NCBI GenBank assembly: GCA_009668015.1
Contig: WJYB01000003.1
Span: 1 to 64,000, forward strand
Source of the DNA: Enterobacteriaceae bacterium RIT714
Lineage (GTDB): Bacteria; Pseudomonadota; Gammaproteobacteria; Enterobacterales; Enterobacteriaceae
DNA: 64,000 nucleotides
Reading direction: 5' to 3'
Of the stretch, positions 45,660-54,678 are shown piece after piece. The first letter of the stretch is position 1; each line of letters begins with the position of its first letter. The translations under genes were made by a program, and so were the position numbers. A model generated the notes under the pieces. That model was not told the DNA's origin and did no database searches. It saw only the letters and a program-made list of their open reading frames with translations.

Positions 45660-46543
45660 ATCAGATTGCCTCGCAGACCATGCGGGGCAATTCTCTGCGC
45701 CATCACCACGCTTATCAACTCGTCTACCGGCAGGGGTTTGCAAAAATAAAAGCCCTGCATGAAGTCGATCTGTTTTGCCCGCAGATAGTCACACTGCGCC
45801 GGGGTTTCCACCCCTTCGGCGATGATTTTCATGCGCATGTTTTTTGCCAGAGCAATCACGCTGTCAACCAGTCGCGTATCGGCGCTGACGCCAATCTGGC
45901 TAACGAACATTTTATCGATCTTAATAAACTCCGGATTCAGCGCAGAAATGTAGGACAGATTGGAATAACCCGTGCCAAAGTCATCCAGCGCCACGGAAAT
46001 GCTGGCGCGCCTGAGTGCCGCAAACCAGTCGCTTATCTGTGGCGTGAAATGCAGCGGGTGCCGTTCGGTGATCTCCACCACCACCTGGCTTTGGTTGGCA
46101 TTGAATTTTTGTAACAGCTCGCAGGTGTCGATTTCAAAATGAGGATCGAGACAGTTTTGCGCACTGATATTAATACAAATATAGGTCCCAACCGGGAAAC
46201 GGTGAATCTGATGCTCCAGATCGGTAATGACCTGGCGGATAAGCGAACGCGTCAGCGGAATAATCAGATCGTGTTTTTCTGCCAGCGGAATGAACACGTC
46301 AGGTGAAACGTAGCCATACGCCGGGTGCCGCCATCTGGCGAGGACCTCGACACCGGCAATTTTCCCCGTTTCACCATCAATAAAAGGCTGGTAAAAGGGG
46401 CGAATCTGCCGCTTTTCTATGGCCGCTTGCAGGGTTTTTACTGGCGTATTTGAATATGTTTTTTTAAGCCGTGAAAGAGAACGGGTTAAAAACGAACCCA
46501 TGCCAGCGACCGAAGCATGATTTTTGTTAAGGATGTTTGCCAT
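45656..46543 (-). CDS. Stand-alone EAL-domain c-di-GMP phosphodiesterase
   Basis: 295 residues. After ~35 basic residues comes one EAL domain with intact catalytic motifs: EVLARW, NISAQN, VEITERH, DDFGTGYSNLSY, KIDKMFV and AEGVETPAQ, with the terminal QGFYFCKPLP. All metal and general-base residues look present, so it should hydrolyse c-di-GMP to pGpG. No transmembrane or sensor domain is visible. It lies downstream of a chemoreceptor gene on the same strand, 78 bases away, suggesting a shared role in motility or surface behaviour. Confidence 0.9.
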   Translation of the reverse strand: MANILNKNHASVAGMGSFLTRSLSRLKKTYSNTPVKTLQAAIEKRQIRPFYQPFIDGETGKIAGVEVLARWRHPAYGYVSPDVFIPLAEKHDLIIPLTRSLIRQVITDLEHQIHRFPVGTYICINISAQNCLDPHFEIDTCELLQKFNANQSQVVVEITERHPLHFTPQISDWFAALRRASISVALDDFGTGYSNLSYISALNPEFIKIDKMFVSQIGVSADTRLVDSVIALAKNMRMKIIAEGVETPAQCDYLRAKQIDFMQGFYFCKPLPVDELISVVMAQRIAPHGLRGNLI

Positions 46544-46620
46544 AAATACTTTTATCGTTCTCGCCAGGTCATCCTGAAACGAAACACCCGGCGAGGATGG
46601 GCTAAATCAGAGGGCCAGAG

Positions 46621-48558
46621 TTAAAATTTAACCCAGTCATCCTGATCGTGAGCGGGATCTTTTTTGGCGGAAGTCAGCGTCACTACGCTGGCTTTCATCG
46701 CCGGGCGGCTTTCAGGGCGCTGTCGCGGCGTCGTCGGGACACGGAAGATTGAGACGACTTTTTCCAGCTGTATCGCCTGATTTTCCAGCGAACTGGCTGC
46801 GGCAGAAGACTCTTCCACCAGTACGGCATTCTGCTGTGTGGTGGTGTCCATTTCGGTCATCGCCTGAGCAATTTGCGCGATCCCACGGCTTTGTTCGTCC
46901 GTCGCAGCGGCGATTTCGCTCATGATGTCGCGTACCTGGGTAACCGAGGCCTCGATTTTAGACATCGCTTCGCCAGCCCCTTCCACCAGGTTAAATCCGC
47001 TATCAACGTATATCGCTGATTCATTGATCAGGTTTTCAATCTCTTTAGCCGACTGCGCACTACGCTGGGCGAGCGTGCGAACTTCCGCCGCGACTACGGC
47101 AAAACCTTTACCCTGTTCGCCTGCGCGAGCGGCCTCAACCGCTGCATTGAGCGCCAGAATATTAGTCTGGAAAGCAATGCTGTTAATCACGGTCGTGATC
47201 TCAGCGATGCGGTGCGAACTGCTGCGCACATTTTTCATCGTTTCGATCACTTTCTTTGAGATCAGGCTCCCTTCAGTCGCGTTTTGCGAAGCCTCTTGCG
47301 CCAGCTCACGCGCCTGGTTTGCATTTTCCGCATTCAGCGCCACGGTTGATGTCAGCTCTTCCATGCTGGCGGCGGTTTCGACCACCGCAGCAGATTGTTG
47401 CTCGGTGCGGGAGGATAAATCCAGATTGCCCGCGGCAATTTCCGTGGAGGAGCGGGCGACACTTTCCACGCCATCACGCACGTCATTGATGATGTTTTTC
47501 AGGTTTTCATTCATGGTTGAAACCGCCTGCATCAATAAACCGGGCTCATCGGTACGGGTGCTGTGCAATGTGCTGGTCAGATCGCCTTTGGCAATGCGTT
47601 CAGCGACACGCAAAGTTTCATTTAGCGGGCGGGTAATCGACACGGTGATCCCCATCGCCAGTAAAATCCCCAGGGCGATACCCATCGCTGCCACAATGCT
47701 CATCTGCAGTCGAACATCATCAACGGTCTCAACAACTTTTTGCTGCTGACGGGCAAACATGATCTGGATGGTCTGGGTCAATGTCACCGCCTGACGGGTC
47801 AAGGTGTCTGACAGTGTGGTTTGCGCCGTCCAGACGGCACGGTAATTATCCAGCTCAGCTGCAATCGCCTGCATATCCCTGAGGCCCATATTCAGCCAGG
47901 TTTTGTGTTCTTCAGGGACTACCTGTAACAGCTGCTCTGAATCGACTTTGCCCGATGCCAGGCGTGTCAGAATGCTGTGTTTTAATTCGGCAGAGGGGTG
48001 CTGTTTGTAGAGTGAAACCTGTGAATCAATATCGCTCAGGGTAAAAGCCAATTGCGCCGCAACCAGCGCCATCTGCGGAGGAAGTGCGCTGCTTTGGCTG
48101 AGTCTGGAGGCAATTTCTGAGTTATCACATAAATTCTGCGTACTGAGTCTGCGCTCACTCTCCTGCTTTTCGGCGAGGGCTTTGGTAAACGGTGTCAGGG
48201 AGACCAGATAGTTTTTGATCGCGGCATCGGTGTTATCAACCGTGGCTTTACCTTCCGCCGTCCATGAATAGGATTCCAGATGAGCAATGATGGCCTGCAT
48301 GTTTTGCGCGGCGGTATTGGTCTGATCCAGATACTTTGGGTCAAGGGACGATTGGTAGTTCAAACGCGCCAGACGTACCGCTGAAAGAGCGTTAAAAAGT
48401 TCAGTCGTGCGCTCATTCTTTTCGACGCGCTCCTGAATGTTCATCAGCCCCAGCAGCCCTGATGTCAGGATTGCCAGGGTAACGATAAGAATAGTGGTAA
48501 AGGCGAAGAATAATTTCTTGCTGACTTTTAAATTTGCAAAACGGTTCATTACACTCAT
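46621..48558 (-). CDS. Methyl-accepting chemotaxis protein
   Basis: 645 residues. TM1 at ~15-38, an unusually long, all-helical periplasmic domain (~40-285) lacking Tar/Tsr ligand arginines, TM2 at ~287-308, HAMP ~310-362, and the signalling hairpin with tip EITTVINSIAFQTNILALNAAVEAARAGEQGKGFAVVAAEVR. The long helical sensor resembles helical-bimodular chemoreceptors such as McpS, which bind organic acids; that is inference. The C-terminus, DDWVKF, resembles the NWETF tether that recruits CheR and CheB, as in high-abundance receptors, but is not identical. Confidence 0.92.
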   Translation of the reverse strand: MSVMNRFANLKVSKKLFFAFTTILIVTLAILTSGLLGLMNIQERVEKNERTTELFNALSAVRLARLNYQSSLDPKYLDQTNTAAQNMQAIIAHLESYSWTAEGKATVDNTDAAIKNYLVSLTPFTKALAEKQESERRLSTQNLCDNSEIASRLSQSSALPPQMALVAAQLAFTLSDIDSQVSLYKQHPSAELKHSILTRLASGKVDSEQLLQVVPEEHKTWLNMGLRDMQAIAAELDNYRAVWTAQTTLSDTLTRQAVTLTQTIQIMFARQQQKVVETVDDVRLQMSIVAAMGIALGILLAMGITVSITRPLNETLRVAERIAKGDLTSTLHSTRTDEPGLLMQAVSTMNENLKNIINDVRDGVESVARSSTEIAAGNLDLSSRTEQQSAAVVETAASMEELTSTVALNAENANQARELAQEASQNATEGSLISKKVIETMKNVRSSSHRIAEITTVINSIAFQTNILALNAAVEAARAGEQGKGFAVVAAEVRTLAQRSAQSAKEIENLINESAIYVDSGFNLVEGAGEAMSKIEASVTQVRDIMSEIAAATDEQSRGIAQIAQAMTEMDTTTQQNAVLVEESSAAASSLENQAIQLEKVVSIFRVPTTPRQRPESRPAMKASVVTLTSAKKDPAHDQDDWVKF

Positions 48559-48652
48559 ATTTTTTCCCAGAGTCGCCTAATGCCGATAAATAGTCTGTTT
48601 CGCTGTTTTTTCTGACATTAATTGAATGATAAGATTTAGTATTAAGAAGCAT

Positions 48653-48685
48653 AAAAAAAAGCCCTTTGCATGAAATGCGCAGGGC
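48653..48685 (-). terminator. Terminator after the winged-helix regulator gene
   Basis: On the minus strand GCCCT-GCGCATTTCATGCAA-AGGGC, with inner GCAT/ATGC pairing, is followed by eight T residues, 20 bases past the regulator stop. It separates the regulator from the chemoreceptor gene. Confidence 0.85.
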
Positions 48686-48704
48686 AAAAACCGCTGAATT
48701 GACA

Positions 48705-49145
48705 TCACTCACTCAGGGTATCTGAACTCTCCTTTTTTTTAACAGAATAAGTCGGGAGTTCGCTCATTCTGTAATAAACAGGGATGACGTCTTGATAATT
48801 GACTATGTAACCATGCCCTCTGATATTTCTGATAAAATCACTGGGCAAACCGAGTAGATTAAGTTTATTAGTGAGATTATGCAGGACTTGCCACAGCCGC
48901 TGTGTGGAAGGACTTAAATCATTATCTTCCCAAATTTTCTCAAACAACTCTTCTTTGGTAATCACTTTTTGACGGCCATGTTCCAGCAGATACAGAAAAA
49001 GCCTTAACATAGTTTCATTAAAATATATTGATGCAAATGCCACGCTTTTATCGGTATGGCTGCCGGTTAGCCGATACAGCCTGCGATTAGAAATATCGAA
49101 GTGAATTTCATCACCGATCATAAATCCATACAGACGATAGCCCAT
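48705..49145 (-). CDS. Winged-helix transcriptional regulator (OmpR/CadC-type DNA-binding domain)
   Basis: 146 residues. The central part matches the trans_reg_C fold: LRLFLYLLEHGRQKVITKEELFEKIW, then STQRLWQVLHNLTNKL as the recognition helix region and FIRNIRGHGYIVNY as the wing. No transmembrane helix follows the DNA-binding part, unlike CadC or MarT. The short N-terminus (MIGDEIHFDISNRRLYRL) is the usual four-stranded sheet. Target genes are unknown; the nearest candidates are the chemoreceptor and EAL genes downstream. Confidence 0.78.
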   Translation of the reverse strand: MGYRLYGFMIGDEIHFDISNRRLYRLTGSHTDKSVAFASIYFNETMLRLFLYLLEHGRQKVITKEELFEKIWEDNDLSPSTQRLWQVLHNLTNKLNLLGLPSDFIRNIRGHGYIVNYQDVIPVYYRMSELPTYSVKKKESSDTLSE

Positions 49146-49656
49146 CTCTTATATACCTACTCTGGAGTAACCCCGATATGCATCACGACAATAATATTAT
49201 TTAATAACCCGTACTTTTTGTAAGGTGGATTATATGGCTGCCATGAACGCTTTCCAATACGCATCCCTATGCACTATGAAAAACCATCACGCCAGCCAGC
49301 GGGTATAGTGTTTCAAATCACATAAGCGGTATTGTTAGTATTAAAATCTAATAATCTTTCATTTTATGGAGACGTATGCCAGCAACTGATAACCGAGCAG
49401 TTGCTCAACATAAAATGGCGAATTTTATTTTGTATCCAGCATCAACCGCTGATTGTCATGGAGTGTGGCTAAAAATCATCCTTGCTATGCCCTCGGTAAC
49501 AATAAGCTTAAGAATCTCCTGACAAAAAGAGGAGTGAAGTTATATGATTTATACTCAATAAGATGCGGTGACATCAGGAGGAAAAAGGCATTTTTTTCCA
49601 CTGTGAATGCGACTAACTTACTAAAATATAATAATTAAAATCTGAATCAGGTTTCT
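49146..49656. promoter_or_regulatory. Divergent promoter region between two winged-helix regulators
   Basis: About 510 AT-rich bases. A 61-residue frame at 49453-49638 shows no protein-like features. The promoters of both divergent regulators must lie here, so cross-regulation is possible. Confidence 0.4.
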
Positions 49657-50487
49657 ATGACAACTCGCGATACCACCTTAAAGAAAGTCTTCCTCATCAA
49701 CGATACGTTGCTTTTTGAACCAGAGCTGCGCCAGATCGGACCGCGGGTAGATTATCCGCGCAGAGCCGTTAAGCTTCATGGACCCGTCAGTGAATGCCTT
49801 TCTCAGCTACTTGAGCACAATGATCAGGTACTCTCTCAGCGGTTTTTGTTTGCTTCGGTATGGGAAAAAAACGGGGTGGTTGTCTCCACGAATGCGCTGT
49901 ATCAAACGATTGCTACTATTCGCAAGACGTTAAAATCCGCAGGGCTGGATGAAAATATCATCAAAACCATTCCCAAGGAGGGATTTAAATCTGTCGCTCG
50001 GCTTCACGTTGGTGAGCTGGATGAGTTCCTTGCTCCGCAGATGGCTTCCCCGGTTTCTGTTTTGCCGGAGGAATCTGCTGTGCCAGAAACCGCTGCCACT
50101 GTTGCCGTTGAAGATGAAAACAAACCTTCATTTTTTCACTCCCCGCTGGCTTACGGACTGGCCGGGATTCTTTTTATTCTTTCGTGCGCGGTGCTTTATT
50201 TCGTACAGAAAGAGGAAGCTTCTCCGCTGGCGGATTATCAGCATATTGGAAAAGTGAATAACTGCGATCTCTATTCTTCATGGCATGACAGAGATAAAAG
50301 CATCGAAATGTTCGCGGATCTCTCAAGGCGTTACGCCATTCAGTGTAAAGCAGATGAAATGGTCTGGATCACGGTCAATCTTGCGCAGCAGGTGAGTTCC
50401 GCCATTATTTGCGATCAAAAACCCGAGGTCGCTGGTGCGCAGTGTGATTCCATTGTTTACAGGCAGCAATATCATGACGAAGAATAA
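49657..50487 (+). CDS. Membrane-anchored ToxR/CadC-type regulator (MarT/YqeI-like)
   Basis: 276 residues. Residues 1-115 are a cytoplasmic winged helix (AVKLHGPVSECLSQLLEHNDQVLSQRFLFASVWEKNG, NALYQTIATIRKTLKSAGLDENIIKTIPKEGFKS). A Pro/Glu linker leads to one transmembrane helix at ~163-182 (LAYGLAGILFILSCAVLYFV). About 90 periplasmic residues follow, with three cysteines. Together with the downstream FidL-like protein it mirrors Salmonella MarT-FidL and E. coli YqeI-YqeJ. MarT activates the autotransporter adhesin gene misL, so a surface protein target is plausible here. Confidence 0.85.
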   Translation: MTTRDTTLKKVFLINDTLLFEPELRQIGPRVDYPRRAVKLHGPVSECLSQLLEHNDQVLSQRFLFASVWEKNGVVVSTNALYQTIATIRKTLKSAGLDENIIKTIPKEGFKSVARLHVGELDEFLAPQMASPVSVLPEESAVPETAATVAVEDENKPSFFHSPLAYGLAGILFILSCAVLYFVQKEEASPLADYQHIGKVNNCDLYSSWHDRDKSIEMFADLSRRYAIQCKADEMVWITVNLAQQVSSAIICDQKPEVAGAQCDSIVYRQQYHDEE

Positions 50488-50938
50488 AATTTTACTGCGC
50501 TGGACGCTGATTGTCGTCGCGATAATGATCCCCTTGCTTTACGCCTGGTATATTCATTACCAGCGTAACCACTTCTCCTGTGAAGCGCATACCCGGATTG
50601 TCGATGATAATTATGTGCTGGATGTGATGTTGAGTTATCAATTTAACGGCGGAAGCGGCAGTTATGAGACGACAGGGGAATATATTCCGACGGGAAAACC
50701 GCCAGTCTCGATGAGTAATAAAATTGCCTTTGATTACTGGAGAGATGCCAAAGGCGTTATTATGGTCGCAAATGAAACAAACGAATTACCTAAAAAATAC
50801 GAGGCATTCAGAAGCACGATCCCGGATTTTTATCACTTACGTAGCCGCGGACTGAGGGTCAAGATAACGCCCGCCAATCCCTCCAGTTATATCTTCAGTT
50901 ATGGAGGCGCGCCTGTATTTTATTGTTCAAAAGGATAA
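50474..50938 (+). CDS. FidL-like inner-membrane protein
   Basis: 154 residues from the ATG that overlaps the regulator stop by 14 bases; a further-upstream ATG would overlap by 53. A single N-terminal transmembrane helix (WTLIVVAIMIPLLYAWYI) is followed by a periplasmic domain with a cysteine pair (FSCEAHTRI and VFYCSKG at the end), the FidL/YqeJ pattern. The function of FidL is not settled. The conserved pairing suggests it modulates or stabilises the membrane regulator. Confidence 0.8.
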   Translation: MTKNKILLRWTLIVVAIMIPLLYAWYIHYQRNHFSCEAHTRIVDDNYVLDVMLSYQFNGGSGSYETTGEYIPTGKPPVSMSNKIAFDYWRDAKGVIMVANETNELPKKYEAFRSTIPDFYHLRSRGLRVKITPANPSSYIFSYGGAPVFYCSKG

Positions 50939-51010
50939 GCGCAGGCCTCATTTTTTTCTGTCACTGAACCGTTTTAAGCTGTTGCCGATATTTACACTTG
51001 ATCATACAAA

Positions 51011-51035
51011 GATAATGAGTATAGTTCTCATTCTC
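51011..51035. promoter_or_regulatory. Probable Fur box upstream of the YncE-like/receptor operon
   Basis: GATAATGAG-TATAGTT-CTCATTCTC has inverted AATGAG/CTCATT arms and GATAATGAG-type Fur half-sites. It lies about 190 bases upstream of the first gene, implying a long leader. Confidence 0.55.
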
Positions 51036-51224
51036 TTTAGTGTTTGTGGGCGCAGACGGACAATTCCCGCATAAACAGTGAGCGCAGACCTCACACGGAA
51101 CACTGAGTGTTAACGGTGGATTCTGCACTGGCCTCACAGCCCGTCATACAACCCTAATCGCACAGCAGCATGCGACGCAGTTTCCCGCCTGAATTATCTT
51201 TTTGAACGGTAAAGGATTTTCCTG

Positions 51225-52310
51225 ATGACCAAAAAATTGTCCGCGCTGGCATTGCTCGTTGCTGCCTCTCTTTCCGGTTGTGCTGCGCAGCAGGCTGCTA
51301 AACCCGCTCCCGCGCCTGAAGCACAAACCACGGTGACCGCGCCGGCAGAAACCGGGGTGCTGAAACGTGAACTGGCCGATGGTTTATACGAAATGGTGCT
51401 CAATCCGAAAGGTGATGCTCTGTTTGTCGCCAGTTCTGAAGGCTTTAAGGATGTGCAGGGTGGGGTGATTTATAAGCTCGATCCGACCACGCTGAAAACC
51501 ATCGGGCGTAGCCACACCGATCTGAAAAACTTCGCACTGGCGATTTCGCCTGACGGCAAAACCATTTATGCCACCAACTCGCTGGACGGTGGCATCAGCG
51601 CCATTGATACCACCGATGGCAAAGTGAAAAATCGTCTGCTGTTTACCGAGCGTAACAAAGAAGGGTATCCGTACGGGGCGCGTCAGGTGTTGCTCCATAA
51701 CGACACGCTGTATATCGGCGGTGTTGCCGATCCGGCGGTTATCTGGGTCGTGGATGCGAAAACCCTGAAGCTGAAAAAAACCATCAAAAATGCAGGGCAG
51801 TGGGTGACCGGGCTGTTGTGGTCTGAGCAAACTCAACGCATTTACGTGGCCAACGGCGGCGGTGAAATCCTGACCATCAACCCGCGCAGCAACCGCATTG
51901 AAAAACGCTGGAAGCCACTGGGTGAAAAACCGGCTCTGCTGCTCAATCTGGCGGAAGATAAAGCCACGGGGCGTCTGTTCGTGACCGATAACTCCAAAGC
52001 TAAAACCACGCTGGTACTGGATATTCACACCGGCGAAGTGATCAAACAGCTTGATGTGGGCGATTCGCTGGCGGTGAAATTCAACGCTAAACGTAATGAG
52101 CTGTACATCACCCAGCGTGAAAGCGGAAAACTGCTGAGCTTGGATGCGACGACCTATGCGGTCAAACACAGCTGGGATCTGCCACCGAATCCGAACAGCC
52201 TGCTGCTGTCCGACGATGGTCAGACGTTGTATGTCACGGTTAAACAGGCGTTCAACAAAGACCACTCCACGAACGGGCCGGACAGCGTTGTCCGAATCTC
52301 GCTGAAATAA
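51225..52310 (+). CDS. YncE-like beta-propeller lipoprotein
   Basis: 361 residues. Signal peptide with lipobox LSGC, lipidated at Cys19; E. coli YncE instead has a cleavable non-lipid signal. Then a seven-bladed propeller of YVTN-type repeats: GDALFVASSEG, SPDGKTIYATNSLDGGISAIDTTDG, RIYVANGGGEILTI, GRLFVTDNS, NELYITQRESGKLLSLDA and DGQTLYVTVKQ. E. coli yncE is iron-repressed and adjacent to the TonB receptor gene yncD; here it is directly upstream of and collinear with a receptor gene. Its role in uptake is unknown; a periplasmic partner of the receptor is a reasonable guess. Confidence 0.85.
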   Translation: MTKKLSALALLVAASLSGCAAQQAAKPAPAPEAQTTVTAPAETGVLKRELADGLYEMVLNPKGDALFVASSEGFKDVQGGVIYKLDPTTLKTIGRSHTDLKNFALAISPDGKTIYATNSLDGGISAIDTTDGKVKNRLLFTERNKEGYPYGARQVLLHNDTLYIGGVADPAVIWVVDAKTLKLKKTIKNAGQWVTGLLWSEQTQRIYVANGGGEILTINPRSNRIEKRWKPLGEKPALLLNLAEDKATGRLFVTDNSKAKTTLVLDIHTGEVIKQLDVGDSLAVKFNAKRNELYITQRESGKLLSLDATTYAVKHSWDLPPNPNSLLLSDDGQTLYVTVKQAFNKDHSTNGPDSVVRISLK

Positions 52311-52328
52311 ACCTCTTATAACTAATCA

Positions 52329-52344
52329 GGCCCGGCAACGGGCC
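52329..52344 (+). other. Intercistronic hairpin with GCAA tetraloop
   Basis: GGCCCG-GCAA-CGGGCC between the lipoprotein and receptor genes, not followed by a T-run. More likely an mRNA stability element tuning the two genes than a terminator. Confidence 0.45.
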
Positions 52345-52373
52345 ATATTGCGCGTATTTTGAACGAGTTAATC

Positions 52374-54560
52374 ATGAACAACACCAAAATGAATAAAACG
52401 CTGCTGGCGCTGGCCATCGGTGCGATATCGCATTCTTCTCTCGCGGCGGGCACTTCGAAAGAAGAGACCATCGTGGTGCAATCCGCCCCGACCAACGATT
52501 TTAAAGCGGGCGGCGACCAACTGGTTCCGGCCTTTCTCGACGGGCAGGTCGCCAACGGCGGCCGAATGGGCATGCTGGGTCAGCAGAACGCGATGGACGT
52601 CCCGTTTAACATCATCAGCTATACCTCAAAACTGGTCGAAGATCAGCAGGCCCGGACCATTGCAGATGTCGTGGCAAACGATGCGGGCGTGCAGTCTGTA
52701 CAGGGTTACGGCAATAGCGCAGAAAGCTATCGCATTCGCGGCCTGAAATTCGACGGTGACGACATGACTTTTGGCGGATTATCGGGTGTTCTGCCGCGTC
52801 AGGTGGTGGATACGCAGATGGTCGAGCGCATCGAAATCTTCAAAGGGGCCAACTCGCTGATGAACGGCGCGGCCAGTTCTGGCGTCGGCGGGATGATCAA
52901 CCTTGAGCCAAAACACGCGGGCGACACGCCACAGGCAAAAATTGGCGTGGATTACACCTCGGATGCCCAGATCGGCACCACCCTCGATGCAGGCCGTCGC
53001 TTTGGTGACAGCGACCAGTTCGGCGCGCGCGTGAACCTTGTCCATCGCGAAGGCGAAGCGCCGGTCGCCAACGATCGCCGCCGCACCACGCTGCTCTCCA
53101 CCGGTCTGGATTACAAAGGCGACAACTTCCGGACTTCCCTGGACATGGGATATCAGAAGAAAACGTTCCATGGCAGCGAAACGGGCGTCAACGTTTCCGG
53201 GGTCGATTTCGTTCCGAATCCGCCGAAAAACGATCGTAACTACTCGCAAAAATGGGCCTACAGCAATATCGAAAATGAATTCGGGATGTGGCGCAGCGAG
53301 TATGACATCACCGATAACTGGACGGCGTACACCGGACTGGGCGCACAACACGCCCACGAAGAGGGGCTGTACAGCGGCGCGAAGCTGATGGATAAGAGCG
53401 GCAAAGCCACGGCGACGCGTCTGGATACCAACCGCATCAGCGACTCCGTGAGCGGAATGGCGGGTATTCGCGGTAACTTCAACACCGGTTTCGTCTCGCA
53501 CAAGGTCAACGTGGGCTACTCGGCGATGACCAAAAACGAAAAAATCGCGTGGAAGATGTCGTCGGCGGCGAATAACCCGATCACCAACATCTATCACAAT
53601 ACCGGCGTTGAAAAACCTGACAGCAGCAACTTCAATGGTCTTGGCGGTAACTATAGCGATCCGCTCACCAGCGGTCGTACCCGCACGCAGGGCTGGCTGC
53701 TCAGTGATACCCTTGGCGTACTCGACGACAAACTCTTGTTTACCGCTGGCGCACGTCATCAAAAAGTGGTGATTCGCGGGTACGACAAAGTCACCGGCGC
53801 TGAAAATGACGCCGATGGTTTTGACGGCAGCCGCTGGATGCCAACTTACGGCGTGGTCTATAAACCGTGGGAACAACTCTCGCTCTATGCCAACCACACT
53901 GAAGCGCTGCAGCCGGGTGAAACGGCCTCGCGTCCCGCCACCAACTACGGTCAGAGCACCGGCATTGTCCACTCTAAGCAGAACGAAGTGGGCGTGAAAA
54001 CCGACTTCGGACGCGTGGGCGGCTCGCTGGCTCTGTTCGAAATCAAAATGCCATTGGCCATCCTCGACGACGTGACCAATCATTATGGTCTGGACGCCGA
54101 GCAGCGTAACCGTGGCGTTGAGCTGAATGTGTTCGGCGAGCCGATGCTGGGGATGCGTCTGAACGCCAGCGCCACTTGGCTGCAGGCTGAAATGACCAAA
54201 ACCAATAACGGCGTCAACCAGGGGAATAAAGTCATCGGCGTACCGAACTTCTATGCGGTGCTGGGCGCGGAATATGACATCAAACCGGTTGACGGGCTGA
54301 CGGCAACCGCGCGCGTGAATCACTCCGGTTCACAGTATGCGGATCTGGCAAACAGCAAAAAGCTGGACAGCTACACCACGCTGGATCTCGGTGTGCGCTA
54401 TCGCTTTGCGGTCAACCATAATCAGAATCAGATGACCGTTCGCGCGGGCATCGACAACGTGACTGACGAAAATTACTGGTCAAGCGTGGACGATTCCGGA
54501 ACCTACCTGTTCCAGGGCGAACCCCGTACCTTTAAAGTTTCTGTCGGCTACGAGTTCTAA
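52374..54560 (+). CDS. TonB-dependent siderophore receptor (FcuA/FhuA-type)
   Basis: 728 residues from MNNTKMNK; a TTG five codons earlier is unlikely. Signal peptide to SLAAG, TonB-box-like EETIVVQSAP, then plug segments PFNIISYTSKLVEDQQARTIADVVANDAGVQS, SYRIRGLKFDGDDMTFGGLSGVLPRQ and RIEIFKGANSLMNGAASSGVGGMINLEPK. The barrel ends KVSVGYEF. It resembles ferrichrome-type receptors of the FcuA group more than YncD. A weak GGGGCA/TGCCCC hairpin follows at 54579. Operon partner of the upstream lipoprotein, with an upstream Fur box. Confidence 0.88.
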   Translation: MNNTKMNKTLLALAIGAISHSSLAAGTSKEETIVVQSAPTNDFKAGGDQLVPAFLDGQVANGGRMGMLGQQNAMDVPFNIISYTSKLVEDQQARTIADVVANDAGVQSVQGYGNSAESYRIRGLKFDGDDMTFGGLSGVLPRQVVDTQMVERIEIFKGANSLMNGAASSGVGGMINLEPKHAGDTPQAKIGVDYTSDAQIGTTLDAGRRFGDSDQFGARVNLVHREGEAPVANDRRRTTLLSTGLDYKGDNFRTSLDMGYQKKTFHGSETGVNVSGVDFVPNPPKNDRNYSQKWAYSNIENEFGMWRSEYDITDNWTAYTGLGAQHAHEEGLYSGAKLMDKSGKATATRLDTNRISDSVSGMAGIRGNFNTGFVSHKVNVGYSAMTKNEKIAWKMSSAANNPITNIYHNTGVEKPDSSNFNGLGGNYSDPLTSGRTRTQGWLLSDTLGVLDDKLLFTAGARHQKVVIRGYDKVTGAENDADGFDGSRWMPTYGVVYKPWEQLSLYANHTEALQPGETASRPATNYGQSTGIVHSKQNEVGVKTDFGRVGGSLALFEIKMPLAILDDVTNHYGLDAEQRNRGVELNVFGEPMLGMRLNASATWLQAEMTKTNNGVNQGNKVIGVPNFYAVLGAEYDIKPVDGLTATARVNHSGSQYADLANSKKLDSYTTLDLGVRYRFAVNHNQNQMTVRAGIDNVTDENYWSSVDDSGTYLFQGEPRTFKVSVGYEF

Positions 54561-54678
54561 GTTTTACCCTCGTTATCAGGGGCAGGGATGCCCCAATCCT
54601 TTAGCCGTCCTTTACTTGCTCCCGCTGACCCGAAGTGTTAAAAGGTGCCCCTTCTCTAAAAACAGACAGGGGTAGGAC

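Noticed and set aside
52779-54323. A 514-codon open frame antisense to the TonB receptor gene
   Set aside because: High-GC shadow of a strongly supported receptor; no family features in the translated protein.
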